Source: Fen-455 sp050012675
Lineage (GTDB): Bacteria; Actinomycetota; Acidimicrobiia; Acidimicrobiales; Bog-793
DNA length: 64,000 nt
Assembly: GCA_050012675.1 (NCBI GenBank)
Contig: JBEKGS010000009.1
Coordinates: 1-64,000, forward strand
Direction of reading: 5' to 3'
How positions within the stretch are numbered: the first letter of the stretch is position 1; each line of letters opens with the position of its first letter. This document shows, piece by piece, positions 63,770 through 64,000 of this stretch. Position numbers and translations under genes: made by a program. Under the pieces are notes generated by a model. That model worked only from the letters and a program-made list of their open reading frames with translations, was not told the DNA's origin and searched no databases.

Positions 63770-64000
63770 GGTCGTAGTTGTGGGTGCAGGGCCGGCGGGC
63801 ATGGCCGCTGCCGCCGCGTGCTCCCGCCGGGGTGCTCGGGTGGTCCTGGTCGACGGCGCGCCTCGTTTGGGCGGTCAGTACTTCCGCCAACCGCTGGCGG
63901 AACCGATGAGCAACAGTGGTCAGCCCGCCGTTCCGGCCGGCCTGCGGCTCCCGGCGCGGTTCCACCACCTGACGGCGAACCCGGCTGTCGAGCTCCGACT
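63762..64000 (+). CDS. Partial FAD/NAD-binding HcnB-like subunit
   Basis: The first 79 residues (truncated by the window edge) show a Rossmann motif VVVVGAGPAGMAAAAACSR and LVDGAPRLGGQYFRQPL, the GGQYFRQ segment being typical of HcnB-like subunits of hydrogen-cyanide synthase and D-hydroxyproline dehydrogenase. The ATG overlaps the previous stop by 8 bp. The likely role is the second flavoprotein subunit. Confidence 0.85.
   Translation, partial: MPEVVVVGAGPAGMAAAAACSRRGARVVLVDGAPRLGGQYFRQPLAEPMSNSGQPAVPAGLRLPARFHHLTANPAVELR

Overview
The window is GC-rich chromosomal DNA throughout, with GTG and even TTG starts, tight 1-8 bp gene overlaps and no intact insertion sequence, CRISPR array or prophage. 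The gene set (F420/LLM-type flavoenzyme, DinB/mycothiol-transferase-like protein, JAMM protease followed by rph and rdgB as in mycobacteria, CHAD protein, tmRNA next to smpB) suggests a free-living actinobacterium, perhaps of the Acidimicrobiia. That placement is an inference from gene content only.

Layout. 0-7.4 kb holds housekeeping and membrane genes: a partial secreted protein, a GGDEF/EAL protein, arfB, uppP, a class III aminotransferase and a DUF3048 protein. 7.5-24.1 kb is a purine-catabolism superlocus: a PLP-dependent lyase-like enzyme; then a rightward run of an 8-oxoguanine-deaminase-like amidohydrolase, an ATCase-like carbamoyltransferase, a YgeW-like knotted carbamoyltransferase, carbamate kinase, a fused Fe-S/Mo xanthine dehydrogenase and a short SsnA-like amidohydrolase; and a leftward run of adenine deaminase, a three-subunit xanthine dehydrogenase and an LLM flavoenzyme. 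Together these could take purines to urate-level intermediates and recover carbamoyl phosphate as ATP. 24-36 kb holds a cytochrome b/molybdoenzyme pair, transporters, a GlcD-type flavoenzyme, NUDIX, CYTH-CHAD, DprA-like and DinB-like genes, and a desaturase-like flavoprotein.

34.4-45.3 kb is a signalling and ABC-transport region: an MBL-fold hydrolase, a cyclic-nucleotide-binding protein and a divergent receiver-adenylate cyclase (possibly one cAMP circuit); a MacB-type ATPase, a histidine kinase and two response regulators; a frameshifted, 5'-truncated FtsX-type permease remnant; and an intact NatAB-like exporter. 46.1-50.2 kb carries tmRNA, smpB, a JAMM protease, rph, rdgB and a single-chain Phd-antitoxin/RelE-toxin fusion.

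50.8-64 kb looks like one hydroxyproline-peptide module: an S9 prolyl-oligopeptidase-family peptidase, a complete Dpp/Opp-type ABC importer, then, divergently, two tandem proline-racemase-superfamily enzymes with different catalytic dyads, a fused D-hydroxyproline-dehydrogenase-like flavoprotein/2Fe-2S protein, and the start of its partner subunit at the right edge.

The strongest candidates for something undescribed are the double-carbamoyltransferase purine locus (the ATCase-like enzyme keeps its carbamoyl-phosphate site but lacks the aspartate-binding residues), the antitoxin-toxin fusion, and the possible cAMP make/sense/hydrolyse neighbourhood.
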